Assembly: GCA_948330435.1 (NCBI GenBank)
Contig: CAOJBY010000018.1
Coordinates: forward strand, 9,600 to 73,599
Length of the DNA stretch: 64,000 bases
Source of the DNA: an uncultured Lachnoclostridium sp.
GTDB lineage: Bacteria > Bacillota > Clostridia > Lachnospirales > Lachnospiraceae
Direction: 5' to 3'
Part shown: positions 33,185-41,546 of the stretch, piece after piece
Layout of the letters: each line of letters begins with the position of its first letter
Position numbering within the stretch: position 1 is the first letter of the stretch
The notes under the pieces: generated by a model
What the model saw: only the letters and a program-made list of their open reading frames with translations
Database searches by the model: none
Told to the model about the DNA's origin: nothing
Position numbers and translations under genes: made by a program

Positions 33185-35047
33185 ATGAAAAAATTAGCTT
33201 TGGATGATACCATTTTACTAAAAATTGAAAAACCGGCCCGGTATCTTGGCAACGAGATCAATGCTGTATATAAGGATAAGTCTAAAATTAATGTTCGGTT
33301 TTGCATGTGCTTTCCGGATCTCTATGAGATCGGAATGTCTCACCTGGGCATTCAGATTCTTTATGACATGTTTAATCGAAGAGAAGACGTGTGGTGTGAA
33401 CGTGTCTATTCTCCCTGGGTGGACTTGGATAAAATTATGCGGAAGAAAAAGATTCCACTCTTTGCACTGGAATCCCAGGATCCCATCAAAGACTTTGATT
33501 TTCTGGGCATTACGCTTCAATATGAAATGTGCTATACCAATGTGCTACAAATACTGGATTTAAGTGGTATCCCTCTGTTTGCGGACAGGCGTGGGGAAGC
33601 GGATCCAATTATAATCGGAGGCGGCCCCTGTGCCTGCAATCCGGAGCCGTTGGCTGATTTTTTTGATCTCTTTTATATTGGAGAAGGAGAAACTTCCTAT
33701 TATGCTTTGATTGATGCATATAAAGCCCACAAAAATGCAGGGGGAAGCAGACGGGAGTTTCTGTTAAGGGCAGCACAGATTCCCGGAATTTATGTGCCTT
33801 CTCTCTATCAGGTAACTTATCATTCGGATGGAACAATTTCTTCTATGGAGCCTAAGAATTCTTTTGCTCCGGCCAGGGTTCGGAGACAGGTTGTGTCTGA
33901 TTTGACCAATACCTTTTATCCGGAAAAGCCATTGGTGCCTTTCATTAAGGTGACCCAGGATCGGGTTGTTCTGGAAATTCAAAGAGGCTGCATCCGTGGA
34001 TGTCGGTTCTGTCAGGCCGGAATGCTCTACCGGCCTACGAGAGAGAGAGAAGTAGAGATGTTGAAAGACTGTGCACAGAAGATGTTAAAGTCTACCGGTC
34101 ATGAAGAGATCTCCTTAAGTTCCTTAAGCTCCAGTGATTATTCCAAGCTTCCGGAACTGGTAACTTATTTGCTGGAAACTTTTGGTAATCAGGGAGTTAA
34201 TATTTCTCTTCCCTCTCTGCGGATTGATGCCTTTTCTCTGGATGTTATGAGTAAGATTCAGGATATCCGCAAGAGCAGCCTTACTTTCGCACCAGAGGCT
34301 GGTTCCCAGCGTCTTCGTGATGTGATTAACAAGGGATTGACGGAAGAAATAATCCTTGAGGGGGCAGGTGCGGCTTTTGAGGGCGGATGGAATAAGGTGA
34401 AGCTATATTTTATGCTGGGTCTTCCTACTGAGACGGAGGAAGATCAAAAGCATATTGCATGGCTGGCAGAAAAAATCGCAAAGCGTTACTATGAGATTCC
34501 CAAGGATCAGCGAAACGGAAAATGCCAGATTACTGTCAGCACCTCCTTTTTCGTACCCAAACCCTTTACACCTTTCCAGTGGGCAAGAATGTGTACCCGA
34601 GAAGAGTTTCTTGAAAAAGCCCATAGGGTAAATATGGAAATTAAAGATCAATTGAACCGCAAGAGTATCAAATATAACTGGCATGAGGCGGATGTAACTG
34701 TATTAGAAGGAGTATTTGCAAGAGGAGACCGAAAGCTTTCCAAGCTGCTTCTTCGGGCTTATGAGAAAGGTTGTCTCTTTGATTCCTGGACCGAGTGCTT
34801 CCACAATGAACGATGGATGGATGCTTTTGAAGAAACCAAAACAGATCTCCTGTTCTATACCACAAGAATCCGAAAAGAGGATGAGATTTTCCCCTGGGAT
34901 TTTATTGACAGTGGCGTTACAAAAAAGTTCCTGTATCGGGAATGGAAGCAGGCACTGAATGAGAAAGTTACTCCTAATTGTAAACAGCAGTGCCAGGGAT
35001 GCGGATCGGGAAGTTATGGAAGCGGTATTTGTTATTTAAGGCAATAA
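33185..35047 (+). CDS. TIGR03960-family B12-binding-domain radical SAM protein
   Basis: 620 residues. The N-terminal part (KPARYLGNEINAVYKD, CFPDLYEIGMSHLGIQILYD) is the cobalamin-binding-like domain, IGGGPCACNPEPLADFFD follows, and the cluster motif is in QRGCIRGCRFCQAG. C-terminal cysteines CKQQCQGCGSGSYG form a second possible metal site. The reaction is unproven. AAAGGAG precedes the ATG. It is followed by its usual partner, the DUF2344 protein, and then RNase G, a conserved clostridial set. Confidence 0.92.
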   Translation: MKKLALDDTILLKIEKPARYLGNEINAVYKDKSKINVRFCMCFPDLYEIGMSHLGIQILYDMFNRREDVWCERVYSPWVDLDKIMRKKKIPLFALESQDPIKDFDFLGITLQYEMCYTNVLQILDLSGIPLFADRRGEADPIIIGGGPCACNPEPLADFFDLFYIGEGETSYYALIDAYKAHKNAGGSRREFLLRAAQIPGIYVPSLYQVTYHSDGTISSMEPKNSFAPARVRRQVVSDLTNTFYPEKPLVPFIKVTQDRVVLEIQRGCIRGCRFCQAGMLYRPTREREVEMLKDCAQKMLKSTGHEEISLSSLSSSDYSKLPELVTYLLETFGNQGVNISLPSLRIDAFSLDVMSKIQDIRKSSLTFAPEAGSQRLRDVINKGLTEEIILEGAGAAFEGGWNKVKLYFMLGLPTETEEDQKHIAWLAEKIAKRYYEIPKDQRNGKCQITVSTSFFVPKPFTPFQWARMCTREEFLEKAHRVNMEIKDQLNRKSIKYNWHEADVTVLEGVFARGDRKLSKLLLRAYEKGCLFDSWTECFHNERWMDAFEETKTDLLFYTTRIRKEDEIFPWDFIDSGVTKKFLYREWKQALNEKVTPNCKQQCQGCGSGSYGSGICYLRQ

Positions 35048-35075
35048 GTAAAAAAGAAATGAGGATAGATGGGTT

Positions 35076-35780
35076 ATGAAAATCCGAGTAAAATTTCGTA
35101 AGTATGGGATCATGAGATTTATCGGCCATCTGGACATGATGCGTTATTTTCAGAAAGCCATTCGCAGGGCCGGAATCGACATTTGCTATTCCGAAGGATT
35201 CAGCCCACACATGATTATGTCTTTTGCTTCACCTTTGGGTGTTGGACTTACCAGCGACGGGGAATATCTGGATATTGAGATTGGACAGGCTTTCTCTTCC
35301 CAAGAGTCTGTCCGGCGTTTGAATGTTGTAATGGCAGAGGGTGTAGAGGTAGTCTCATTTCGAAAGATTCCGGACGGAAAAGCTTCCAATGCCATGGCTC
35401 TTACGGCGGCGGCAGATTATGAAGTTCGCTTTCGGGAGGAATATGTTCCAAAAGCCGGATGGCAGGAATCTTTTGACAGCTTCTGTGCCCAGGATTCAAT
35501 TCCAGTAATAAAAAAGTCAAAAAAAGAAGAGCATGAGGTGGATATACGTTCTCTGATTTATAAAATAGAACGGCGTGAGGATTGCATTTTCATGCAAGTG
35601 GCAACAGGAAGTGCCCGAAATCTGAAGCCGGAACTTGTAATGGAGGCTTTCTCTTCCTGGGCAGGGATGGAATTTCCGGAGTTTGCCTTTTTGGTGCATC
35701 GTCTGGAAGTTTATGCAAATGTGGGACTAAAAGAGGAACAAAAACTTGTATCCCTGGAGTCTCTGGGAGAAGATATATAA
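35076..35780 (+). CDS. TIGR03936-family radical-SAM-associated protein (DUF2344)
   Basis: 234 residues. RVKFRKYGIMRFIGHLDMM and RRAGIDICYSEGFSPHMIM are diagnostic. In many genomes this domain is fused to the preceding radical SAM protein; here it is a separate gene 28 bp downstream. The function is unknown and may be substrate or RNA binding for the radical SAM partner (inference). Confidence 0.9.
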   Translation: MKIRVKFRKYGIMRFIGHLDMMRYFQKAIRRAGIDICYSEGFSPHMIMSFASPLGVGLTSDGEYLDIEIGQAFSSQESVRRLNVVMAEGVEVVSFRKIPDGKASNAMALTAAADYEVRFREEYVPKAGWQESFDSFCAQDSIPVIKKSKKEEHEVDIRSLIYKIERREDCIFMQVATGSARNLKPELVMEAFSSWAGMEFPEFAFLVHRLEVYANVGLKEEQKLVSLESLGEDI

Positions 35781-35798
35781 CGCAAAATGGAGCAGCAT

Positions 35799-37004
35799 AT
35801 GGAACAAAGCGGAAAACTTGTAATTACGAGGCAGAGAAAACAGAGAGGGGAACAGGTTCTTTCTGCCTTTTATGAAAATGGGAAAGCAGTGGAACTATCC
35901 TGCTTTGATACAGGCGAAGAACAGCTCCTTGGCAGCATTTACATTGGCAAGGTACAAAATATTGTAAAAAATATTGAGGCAGCTTTTATTGAGATCGAGA
36001 GAGGCATTCTTTGCTATTATTCTCTTCTGAAAAAAGAAGAGCCCATTTATGTTAAAGAAAAGAAAGGAAGTAAGCTCTCCCCCGGCGATGAGCTTCTGGT
36101 ACAGGTAAGCAGGGAAGCAGTGAAAACCAAAGTTCCAACCGTGACCTGTAATCTCAATTTCCCGGGAAAATATCTGGTATTGACTACAGGGGAAAGAAAG
36201 CTTGGCCTTTCTTCAAAGCTTTCTTCGGAGGAAAAGGAGCGTCTTCGAAAAATTGCAGAGCCCTTTCTTTCTGGAAAATTTGGTGTCATTGTAAGGACCA
36301 ATGCTTCCCATGCTTCGGAGGAAATGCTTCAGGAAGAATTTGAACGTCTAAGCAGGAACTGCCTTAAGGTTTTGACCACAGGTAAGCATCAAAGCTGCTT
36401 TTCCCGGGTTTATCAGGAACCTCCAGCCTATGCCTCAGCCATTCGGAATATGAAAAAAGAACAGCTTTTGGAGATTGTAACAGATGATTCCAAGATTTAT
36501 GAAACGATTTCCCTGTATCTTTCAGAATACCAGCCAGAGGACTTGGAAAAGCTTCGTTTTTATCAGGATGAAGTTCTCTCTCTGGATTGTCTCTGTGGAA
36601 TTACTACAGCATTTCAGTCTGCTCTGCAGGAACGAGTTTGGTTGAAATCTGGTGCTTATTTGGTTATTCAGCCTACAGAGGCTTTAACGGTAATTGATGT
36701 AAACACTGGAAAATATGTGGGGCATAAAAAAATTCGGGAAACTTTTCTTCGAATCAATCTGGAGGCGGCGACAGAGATTGCAAGGCAGCTTCGGTTACGG
36801 AACCTGTCAGGTATAATTGTTGTAGATTTTATTGACATGAAAGAAACTGAAGACAGGGAAAAACTGATGGACTTTTTGGAGCAGGAGATAAAAAAAGATC
36901 CTATCAAAACTGTTTTAGTCGATATGACCTCCCTGGGCCTTGTAGAACTCACACGGAAAAAAGTGCGGAAACCCCTGAAAGAACAGGTGAAAAATAATTC
37001 TTGA
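35799..37004 (+). CDS. rng: Ribonuclease G/E family protein
   Basis: 401 residues from ATG 35799 (GGAG 6 nt upstream; ATG 35787 lacks a site). The S1-like segment is GSIYIGKVQNIVKNIEAAFIEI, and the catalytic Asp residues are in LTVIDVNTGKYVG and GIIVVDFIDM. The protein ends shortly after VELTRKKVRKPL, and I see no CPxC zinc-link near the C-terminus that would tether dimers in E. coli RNase E/G. It probably processes rRNA or mRNA. It is immediately upstream of the L21 leader. Confidence 0.9.
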   Translation: MEQSGKLVITRQRKQRGEQVLSAFYENGKAVELSCFDTGEEQLLGSIYIGKVQNIVKNIEAAFIEIERGILCYYSLLKKEEPIYVKEKKGSKLSPGDELLVQVSREAVKTKVPTVTCNLNFPGKYLVLTTGERKLGLSSKLSSEEKERLRKIAEPFLSGKFGVIVRTNASHASEEMLQEEFERLSRNCLKVLTTGKHQSCFSRVYQEPPAYASAIRNMKKEQLLEIVTDDSKIYETISLYLSEYQPEDLEKLRFYQDEVLSLDCLCGITTAFQSALQERVWLKSGAYLVIQPTEALTVIDVNTGKYVGHKKIRETFLRINLEAATEIARQLRLRNLSGIIVVDFIDMKETEDREKLMDFLEQEIKKDPIKTVLVDMTSLGLVELTRKKVRKPLKEQVKNNS

Positions 37005-37029
37005 CAATTTCATCCATCCATGCTATCCT
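37001..37029 (+). promoter_or_regulatory. Promoter of the rplU-prp-rpmA operon
   Basis: TTGACA at 37001-37006, a 17-bp spacer and TATCCT at 37024-37029, with TG one base before the -10 (extended -10). It overlaps the stop codon of rng. Confidence 0.75.
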
Positions 37030-37127
37030 AATACGGATGCCGCACAGTGGGGTAAAAGTATGTGCTTTTTTATCCAAACAAAAGTACATCACCGAAGCTG
37101 GCGAGTAATGATAATAGGAGGTGCCAT
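37030..37127 (+). ncRNA. Ribosomal protein L21 leader RNA
   Basis: The roughly 95-nt leader contains GCCGCACAGTGGGGT near 37038-37053 and ACCGAAGCTGGCGAGTAA near 37091-37108, followed by AGGAGGTG and the rplU start. This arrangement resembles the L21 leader of Firmicutes, which is thought to mediate L21 autoregulation. The call is by pattern and position; a covariance-model search was not run. Confidence 0.65.
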
Positions 37128-37487
37128 ATGTACGCAATTATTGCAACAGGTGGTAAACAGTACAAAGTATCTGAGGGCGATGTTATCAAAGTGGAGAAGC
37201 TGGGCGTTGAGGCTGGATCAAAGTATAAGTTTGATCAGGTTCTTGCCGTAGGCGGAGACACACTGACAGTTGGAACCCCCACCGTGGCTGGAGCAACTGT
37301 CACCGCATCTGTAGCCGGTGATGGAAAAAGCAAAAAAGTCATCGTTTACAAGTACAAGAGAAAAAGCGGATATCACAAGAAGAATGGCCACAGACAGCAG
37401 TACACGGAAGTAAAGATCGAGAAGATCGCTGTAAGAAAGCCCCGTGCAAAGAAGGCTGCGGATGAGGCTGAAGCAGTAGAAGAATAG
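37128..37487 (+). CDS. rplU: Ribosomal protein L21, with C-terminal extension
   Basis: 119 residues from ATG 37128 behind AGGAGG. MYAIIATGGKQYKV opens the standard L21 sequence, and KYKRKSGYHKKNGHRQQYT is its basic rRNA-contact loop. L21 is usually close to 103 residues; here about 16 extra residues form a charged Lys/Arg then Glu/Ala-rich tail (RKPRAKKAADEAEAVEE). Confidence 0.97.
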   Translation: MYAIIATGGKQYKVSEGDVIKVEKLGVEAGSKYKFDQVLAVGGDTLTVGTPTVAGATVTASVAGDGKSKKVIVYKYKRKSGYHKKNGHRQQYTEVKIEKIAVRKPRAKKAADEAEAVEE

Positions 37488-37493
37488 GTTGTT

Positions 37494-37814
37494 ATGATTA
37501 CAGTTACCATTTATAAGGATTCCGGTAAATATCATCGTTTTTCCGTGGAAGGACATGCCGGTTATGCCAGAGAAGGCTATGACATTATTTGTTCGGCAGT
37601 CAGTGCTTTGGCGGTGAACACGGTGAATTCTATCGAAGCCTTTACGGAGGATGTTTTTTCGGCAGAGGAGAAGAACGGATTTCTCACCTGCGAATTTGAA
37701 AGTTCCCTGTCTTCACAGGCGGTACTTCTCATGGACTCCATGGTGCTTGGCTTAACAGACATTCAGAATAACTATGGAAAGCAATATATCAGATTGATAT
37801 TCAAGGAGGTGTAA
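37494..37814 (+). CDS. prp: Ribosomal-processing cysteine protease Prp
   Basis: 106 residues. His21 in EGHAGYA and Cys33 in DIICSAVSAL form the catalytic dyad. Prp removes the N-terminal extension of L27, which is needed for ribosome function in Firmicutes. It lies between rplU and rpmA, and the L27 below carries the matching cleavage site. Confidence 0.95.
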   Translation: MITVTIYKDSGKYHRFSVEGHAGYAREGYDIICSAVSALAVNTVNSIEAFTEDVFSAEEKNGFLTCEFESSLSSQAVLLMDSMVLGLTDIQNNYGKQYIRLIFKEV

Positions 37815-37818
37815 GACC

Positions 37819-38106
37819 ATGTTACAGATGAACCTTCAGTTGTTCGCCCATAAAAAAGGTGTTGGTTCTACTAAGAACGGCAGAGATTCCGAGTCAAAGC
37901 GGTTGGGTGCAAAGAGAGCGGACGGACAGTTTGTAAAGGCTGGAAACATTCTTTACAGACAGCGTGGAACTAAGATTCACCCAGGTGTGAATGTTGGCCG
38001 CGGAGGAGATGATACACTGTTTGCCTTGACAGATGGTGTTGTTCGTTTTGAAAGAAAAGGAAGAGATAAGAAACAGGTTTCTGTCGTTCCGGTAGCAGCA
38101 GAATAG
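37819..38106 (+). CDS. rpmA: Ribosomal protein L27, pro-form
   Basis: 95 residues. The N-terminus MLQMNLQLFAHKKG contains the Prp recognition pattern; cleavage is expected between Phe9 and Ala10. GVGSTKNGRDSESKRLG is standard L27. AAGGAGGTG precedes the ATG. Start at 37819 keeps the full leader. Confidence 0.97.
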   Translation: MLQMNLQLFAHKKGVGSTKNGRDSESKRLGAKRADGQFVKAGNILYRQRGTKIHPGVNVGRGGDDTLFALTDGVVRFERKGRDKKQVSVVPVAAE

Positions 38107-38113
38107 TTTGTAT

Positions 38114-38147
38114 GAGGCTTCAAGTCGATAGATTTGAAGCCTCTTTT
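38114..38147 (+). terminator. Intrinsic terminator after rpmA
   Basis: GAGGCTTCAA (38114-38123) and TTGAAGCCTC (38134-38143) form a perfect 10-bp stem, then TTTT. It ends the L21-Prp-L27 unit, and obgE begins 40 bp downstream. Confidence 0.85.
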
Positions 38148-38186
38148 ACTAGTATAAATACTCGTTTAAAAAGAAAGGTTATCTCT

Positions 38187-39479
38187 ATGTTTGCAGATAG
38201 AGCAAAAGTTTTTATTCGCTCCGGAAAAGGCGGTGACGGACATGTAAGCTTTCGAAGAGAATTATATGTCCCAAATGGCGGACCTGACGGCGGTGACGGA
38301 GGAAAAGGGGGAGATGTCATCTTTCAGGTGGATGAAGGATTGAACACCCTCTATGATTACCGACACAAGAGGAAATATAAAGCCGAAGACGGAGAAGAAG
38401 GCGGAAAACGACGCTGCCATGGAAAAAATGGCAGTGATATTATATTAAAGGTTCCGGAAGGAACCGTTATCAAAGAGGCGGAAAGTGGAAAGGTCATTGC
38501 GGACATGTCCGGAAAAAATACTCGTCAGATAATCCTCAGAGGAGGCCTGGGGGGTGCAGGCAATCAGCATTTTGCAACCTCTACCATGCAGGTGCCCAAA
38601 TATGCCAGACCTGGACAGCCGGCCCAGGAGCTGGAAGTCCTTTTGGAGCTTAAAGTCATTGCAGATGTGGGGCTGGTAGGATTTCCCAATGTCGGAAAGT
38701 CCACGCTTCTTTCCCGGGTTACCAATGCGCAGCCTAAGATTGCCAATTATCATTTTACCACTCTGAATCCCAATTTAGGTGTTGTAGATCTGGATGGAGG
38801 TGGTTTTGTTATCGCAGACATTCCCGGACTGATAGAGGGTGCTTCTGAAGGTGTGGGACTGGGACATGAATTCCTGCGGCATATTGAACGTACCCGGGTG
38901 ATTATTCATCTGGTAGACGCTGCATCTACAGAGGGTCGGGATCCGGTGGCGGATGTGTATGCCATTAATCAGGAACTTAAAGCTTACAATGAAGAGATTG
39001 CATTAAGACCTCAGGTGATTGCAGCAAATAAGATAGATGCCATCTATGAGGATGGAGAAAAGAACCCCGTCGATCGTTTGAAAGAAGAATTTGAACCCAA
39101 AGGAATCCGCGTAATGCCTATCTCGGCTGCAACCGGAACCGGACTTAAGGAGCTTTTGTATTATACCAAAGAACTTCTTGACAGCACAGAGCAGGAACCT
39201 ATTGTCTTTGAACAGGAATTTTTCCCGGAGGAAATGAGTGTAGAAGAGAAACTGCCTTATACCGTGGAGTGTTCCACAGAGGAAGATGGAGTCTTTATCG
39301 TAGAGGGACCCAGGATTGAGAAAATGCTGGGCTATACCAATCTGGATTCGGAAAAAGGCTTTGTATTCTTCCAGAATTTTCTGAAAGATACGGGAATCTT
39401 AAAAGAACTAGAGGAAGCAGGAATTCAGGAAGGCGACACCGTAAAAATGTACGGCCTTGCTTTCGAATATTTTCGATAA
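38187..39479 (+). CDS. obgE: GTPase Obg (CgtA)
   Basis: 430 residues from ATG 38187 (AAAGAAAGG upstream); the frame continues left over the terminator but without a plausible start. The glycine-rich Obg fold starts at MFADRAKVFIRSGKGGDG; the G1 loop is GFPNVGKST, DIPGLIEGASEG carries G3, and the OCT domain is at the C-terminus (about 350-430). Obg is an essential GTPase in ribosome assembly and stress control. Confidence 0.96.
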   Translation: MFADRAKVFIRSGKGGDGHVSFRRELYVPNGGPDGGDGGKGGDVIFQVDEGLNTLYDYRHKRKYKAEDGEEGGKRRCHGKNGSDIILKVPEGTVIKEAESGKVIADMSGKNTRQIILRGGLGGAGNQHFATSTMQVPKYARPGQPAQELEVLLELKVIADVGLVGFPNVGKSTLLSRVTNAQPKIANYHFTTLNPNLGVVDLDGGGFVIADIPGLIEGASEGVGLGHEFLRHIERTRVIIHLVDAASTEGRDPVADVYAINQELKAYNEEIALRPQVIAANKIDAIYEDGEKNPVDRLKEEFEPKGIRVMPISAATGTGLKELLYYTKELLDSTEQEPIVFEQEFFPEEMSVEEKLPYTVECSTEEDGVFIVEGPRIEKMLGYTNLDSEKGFVFFQNFLKDTGILKELEEAGIQEGDTVKMYGLAFEYFR

Positions 39480-39493
39480 ACAATGATTTTATA

Positions 39494-39571
39494 GGGCGAA
39501 GCCCGTAAGCGAAATGAAGCGAAGCGGAATTGAGCTTGCACAGTGGAGTGAATCCATTAGAGTGAATTCAT
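39494..39571 (+). repeat. Short repeat-rich intergenic element
   Basis: GGGCGAAGCCC (39494-39504) is a perfect mini-hairpin, followed by AGCGAAATGAAGCGAAGCGG, and then by GAGTGAATCCAT (39546-39557) and GAGTGAATTCAT (39560-39571), which match at 11 of 12 bases. It fills most of the 124-bp gap between obgE and yhbY and encodes no obvious protein. Confidence 0.5.
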
Positions 39572-39603
39572 CAAAACAGTAAAAACCAAGGAGATTTTCA
39601 CAT

Positions 39604-39897
39604 ATGACAAGCAAACAACGGGCCTACTTGAAAAGTTTGGCTATGACTATGGATCCCATTTTTCAGATAGGCAAATCCTCTGTAACACCTGAACTGATCA
39701 CAGCTATCCAGGAAGCGTTAACTGCAAGGGAGTTAATCAAAGTGAGTGTCCTGCAAAACTGTGGGGATGATCCAAAGGCCATTGCGGAGATCCTGGCAGA
39801 ACGTACTCATTCTCAGGTGGTGCAGGTAATCGGAAAAAAGATCGTACTCTACAAAGAGGGCAAGGATGATAAAAAACGAATTGAACTGCCCCTCTAA
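39604..39897 (+). CDS. yhbY: CRM-domain RNA-binding protein YhbY
   Basis: 97 residues. LTSKQRAYLKS-type start (MTSKQRAYLKSLAMTMDPI), FQIGKSSVTPELITAI and the GKKIVLYK end are the CRS1-YhbY fold. It associates with pre-50S particles. AAGGAGA is 9 nt before the ATG. It overlaps nadD by 32 bases. Confidence 0.93.
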   Translation: MTSKQRAYLKSLAMTMDPIFQIGKSSVTPELITAIQEALTARELIKVSVLQNCGDDPKAIAEILAERTHSQVVQVIGKKIVLYKEGKDDKKRIELPL

Positions 39898-40567
39898 AGG
39901 GGGAAAGAGAAAAAAAGTAGGGATTCTTGGCGGAACCTTTGATCCCATTCATACGGGGCATTTGATCTTGGCGGAAGCAGCCTATGAAGCATTTTACCTT
40001 GATTATGTTTTGATTATGCCAAATGGTAATCCCCCTCACAAGCCAGGACAGGTAAATGCAACCATGGAGCAGCGCACGCATATGGCAGAGCTGGCAGTAA
40101 GGGATAATCAGCATTTTCGTGTGTCTGATTTTGAAAAAACACCTCAGGATTATCATTATACCTATGAAACATTGGAATTCTTGTCCCATGAGAATCCGGA
40201 CACGGACTATTATTTTATTCTGGGTGCCGATTCCCTGGTGCTTTTTCATACCTGGAAAGAGCCAAGGCGAATCTGTGAATGTTGCCGAATTCTGGCGGCT
40301 ACCAGAGATCGAATGGAAACTGAGGTCTTAAAGGAGCATATGGAACGCCTTAAAAGGGAACTTGGTGCCAGAATAGAGCCTCTTGAGACTCCAAATATTG
40401 ATATTTCCTCTAATATGCTTCGGGAACGGGCACAAAGGGGACAGAGCATTCGATATTATGTTCCGGATTCTGTGGAATCTTATATTCGGGAACAGGGCTT
40501 ATATCGTAAAAATAAGGAAGAAGTAAAACTGCTGGCAGAAATGAGGAATTCAGATGAAACATTATGA
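39866..40567 (+). CDS. nadD: Nicotinate-nucleotide adenylyltransferase
   Basis: 233 residues. The active site is GGTFDPIHTGHL, followed by YVLIMPNGNPPHKP; ISSNMLRERAQRGQSIRYYV closes the protein. Makes deamido-NAD from nicotinate mononucleotide. The only plausible start is ATG 39866 inside yhbY; about 17 extra residues precede the conserved core. It overlaps yqeK by 14 bases. Confidence 0.94.
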   Translation: MIKNELNCPSKGGKRKKVGILGGTFDPIHTGHLILAEAAYEAFYLDYVLIMPNGNPPHKPGQVNATMEQRTHMAELAVRDNQHFRVSDFEKTPQDYHYTYETLEFLSHENPDTDYYFILGADSLVLFHTWKEPRRICECCRILAATRDRMETEVLKEHMERLKRELGARIEPLETPNIDISSNMLRERAQRGQSIRYYVPDSVESYIREQGLYRKNKEEVKLLAEMRNSDETL

Positions 40568-41141
40568 CATGAAGTCCTATCAGAAAAAGATCAAGCATGA
40601 AATGGATGATGGGCGCTATCAACACACTTTGGGCGTCATGTATACTTGTGCAGCACTTGCAATGCGCTATGAATATGATATTCAAAAAGCGGAGCTGGCC
40701 GGCCTGCTTCATGACTGTGCCAAATGTATTCCCAACGGGAAGAAACTCAAACTCTGTGAAAAGCATAATATTCAGATGACAGAAACTGAGAGGAGGAATC
40801 CTTTCCTGCTTCATGCAAAGCTGGGGGCTTTCCTTGCTATGGAACAATATGGTGTGAACGATAAAGAAATTATCAGTGCAATCTTAAATCATACAACCGG
40901 GAAACCCAATATGTCCTTACTTGATAAGATTGTCTATGTTGCTGATTATATTGAACCCCGCCGCAGCAAAGCGGAGAATCTGCCGGAGGTTCGAAAGATG
41001 GCTTTTGTAGATTTGGATCAGACTTTATATAAGATTCTTTCTGATACGTTAAAATATTTGGACAAAGGTTCTGGTGAAATTGACAATATGACAATAAAGG
41101 CCTATGAATATTATCGGGCAAAACAGGAGGAAAAAATATGA
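40554..41141 (+). CDS. yqeK: YqeK-family HD phosphohydrolase (diadenosine tetraphosphatase)
   Basis: 195 residues. The HD centre is in RYQHTLGV, LLHDCAKCIP and LLHAKLGAFLA, and LDKIVYVADYIEP contains the last Asp. YqeK enzymes hydrolyse Ap4A to ADP. The nadD-yqeK-rsfS order is conserved in Firmicutes and supports the call; rsfS overlaps by 4 bases. Confidence 0.93.
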   Translation: MKHYDMKSYQKKIKHEMDDGRYQHTLGVMYTCAALAMRYEYDIQKAELAGLLHDCAKCIPNGKKLKLCEKHNIQMTETERRNPFLLHAKLGAFLAMEQYGVNDKEIISAILNHTTGKPNMSLLDKIVYVADYIEPRRSKAENLPEVRKMAFVDLDQTLYKILSDTLKYLDKGSGEIDNMTIKAYEYYRAKQEEKI

Positions 41142-41506
41142 CTTTAAAACAATCAAAAGAGATGGCTCGAAAGGCTTTTAAGGCGTTGGATGATAAAAAG
41201 GCAAAGGATGTACGCATCCTGGATATTTCTTCTGTCAGTGTATTAGCAGACTATTTTCTGATTGCAAGTGGAGCGAATAAAAACCAGGTGCAGGCAATGG
41301 TAGACAACGTAGAAGAAGAACTCCATAAAGCTGGATTTACACCGAAACAGATTGAGGGCTATCAGACAGCAAATTGGGTACTTTTGGATTACGGTGATAT
41401 TATTATACACGTATTTGATGAAGAAAACCGTCTTTTCTATGATTTGGAGCGTATTTGGAGGGATGGTACTTTGATTCAGGCAGAGGATTTGAATTCGGAA
41501 ATATAG
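41138..41506 (+). CDS. rsfS: Ribosomal silencing factor RsfS
   Basis: 122 residues. DISSVSVLADYFLIASGANKNQV and ANWVLLDYGDIIIHVFDEENRLFYDLERIW are the RsfS (Iojap) domain. It binds L14 and blocks subunit joining when nutrients are short. It begins at the ATGA overlap with yqeK. Confidence 0.96.
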   Translation: MTLKQSKEMARKAFKALDDKKAKDVRILDISSVSVLADYFLIASGANKNQVQAMVDNVEEELHKAGFTPKQIEGYQTANWVLLDYGDIIIHVFDEENRLFYDLERIWRDGTLIQAEDLNSEI

Positions 41507-41546
41507 ATGACTGCAAAGGAATTTTGACTTAAAGGAGATGCTACAA

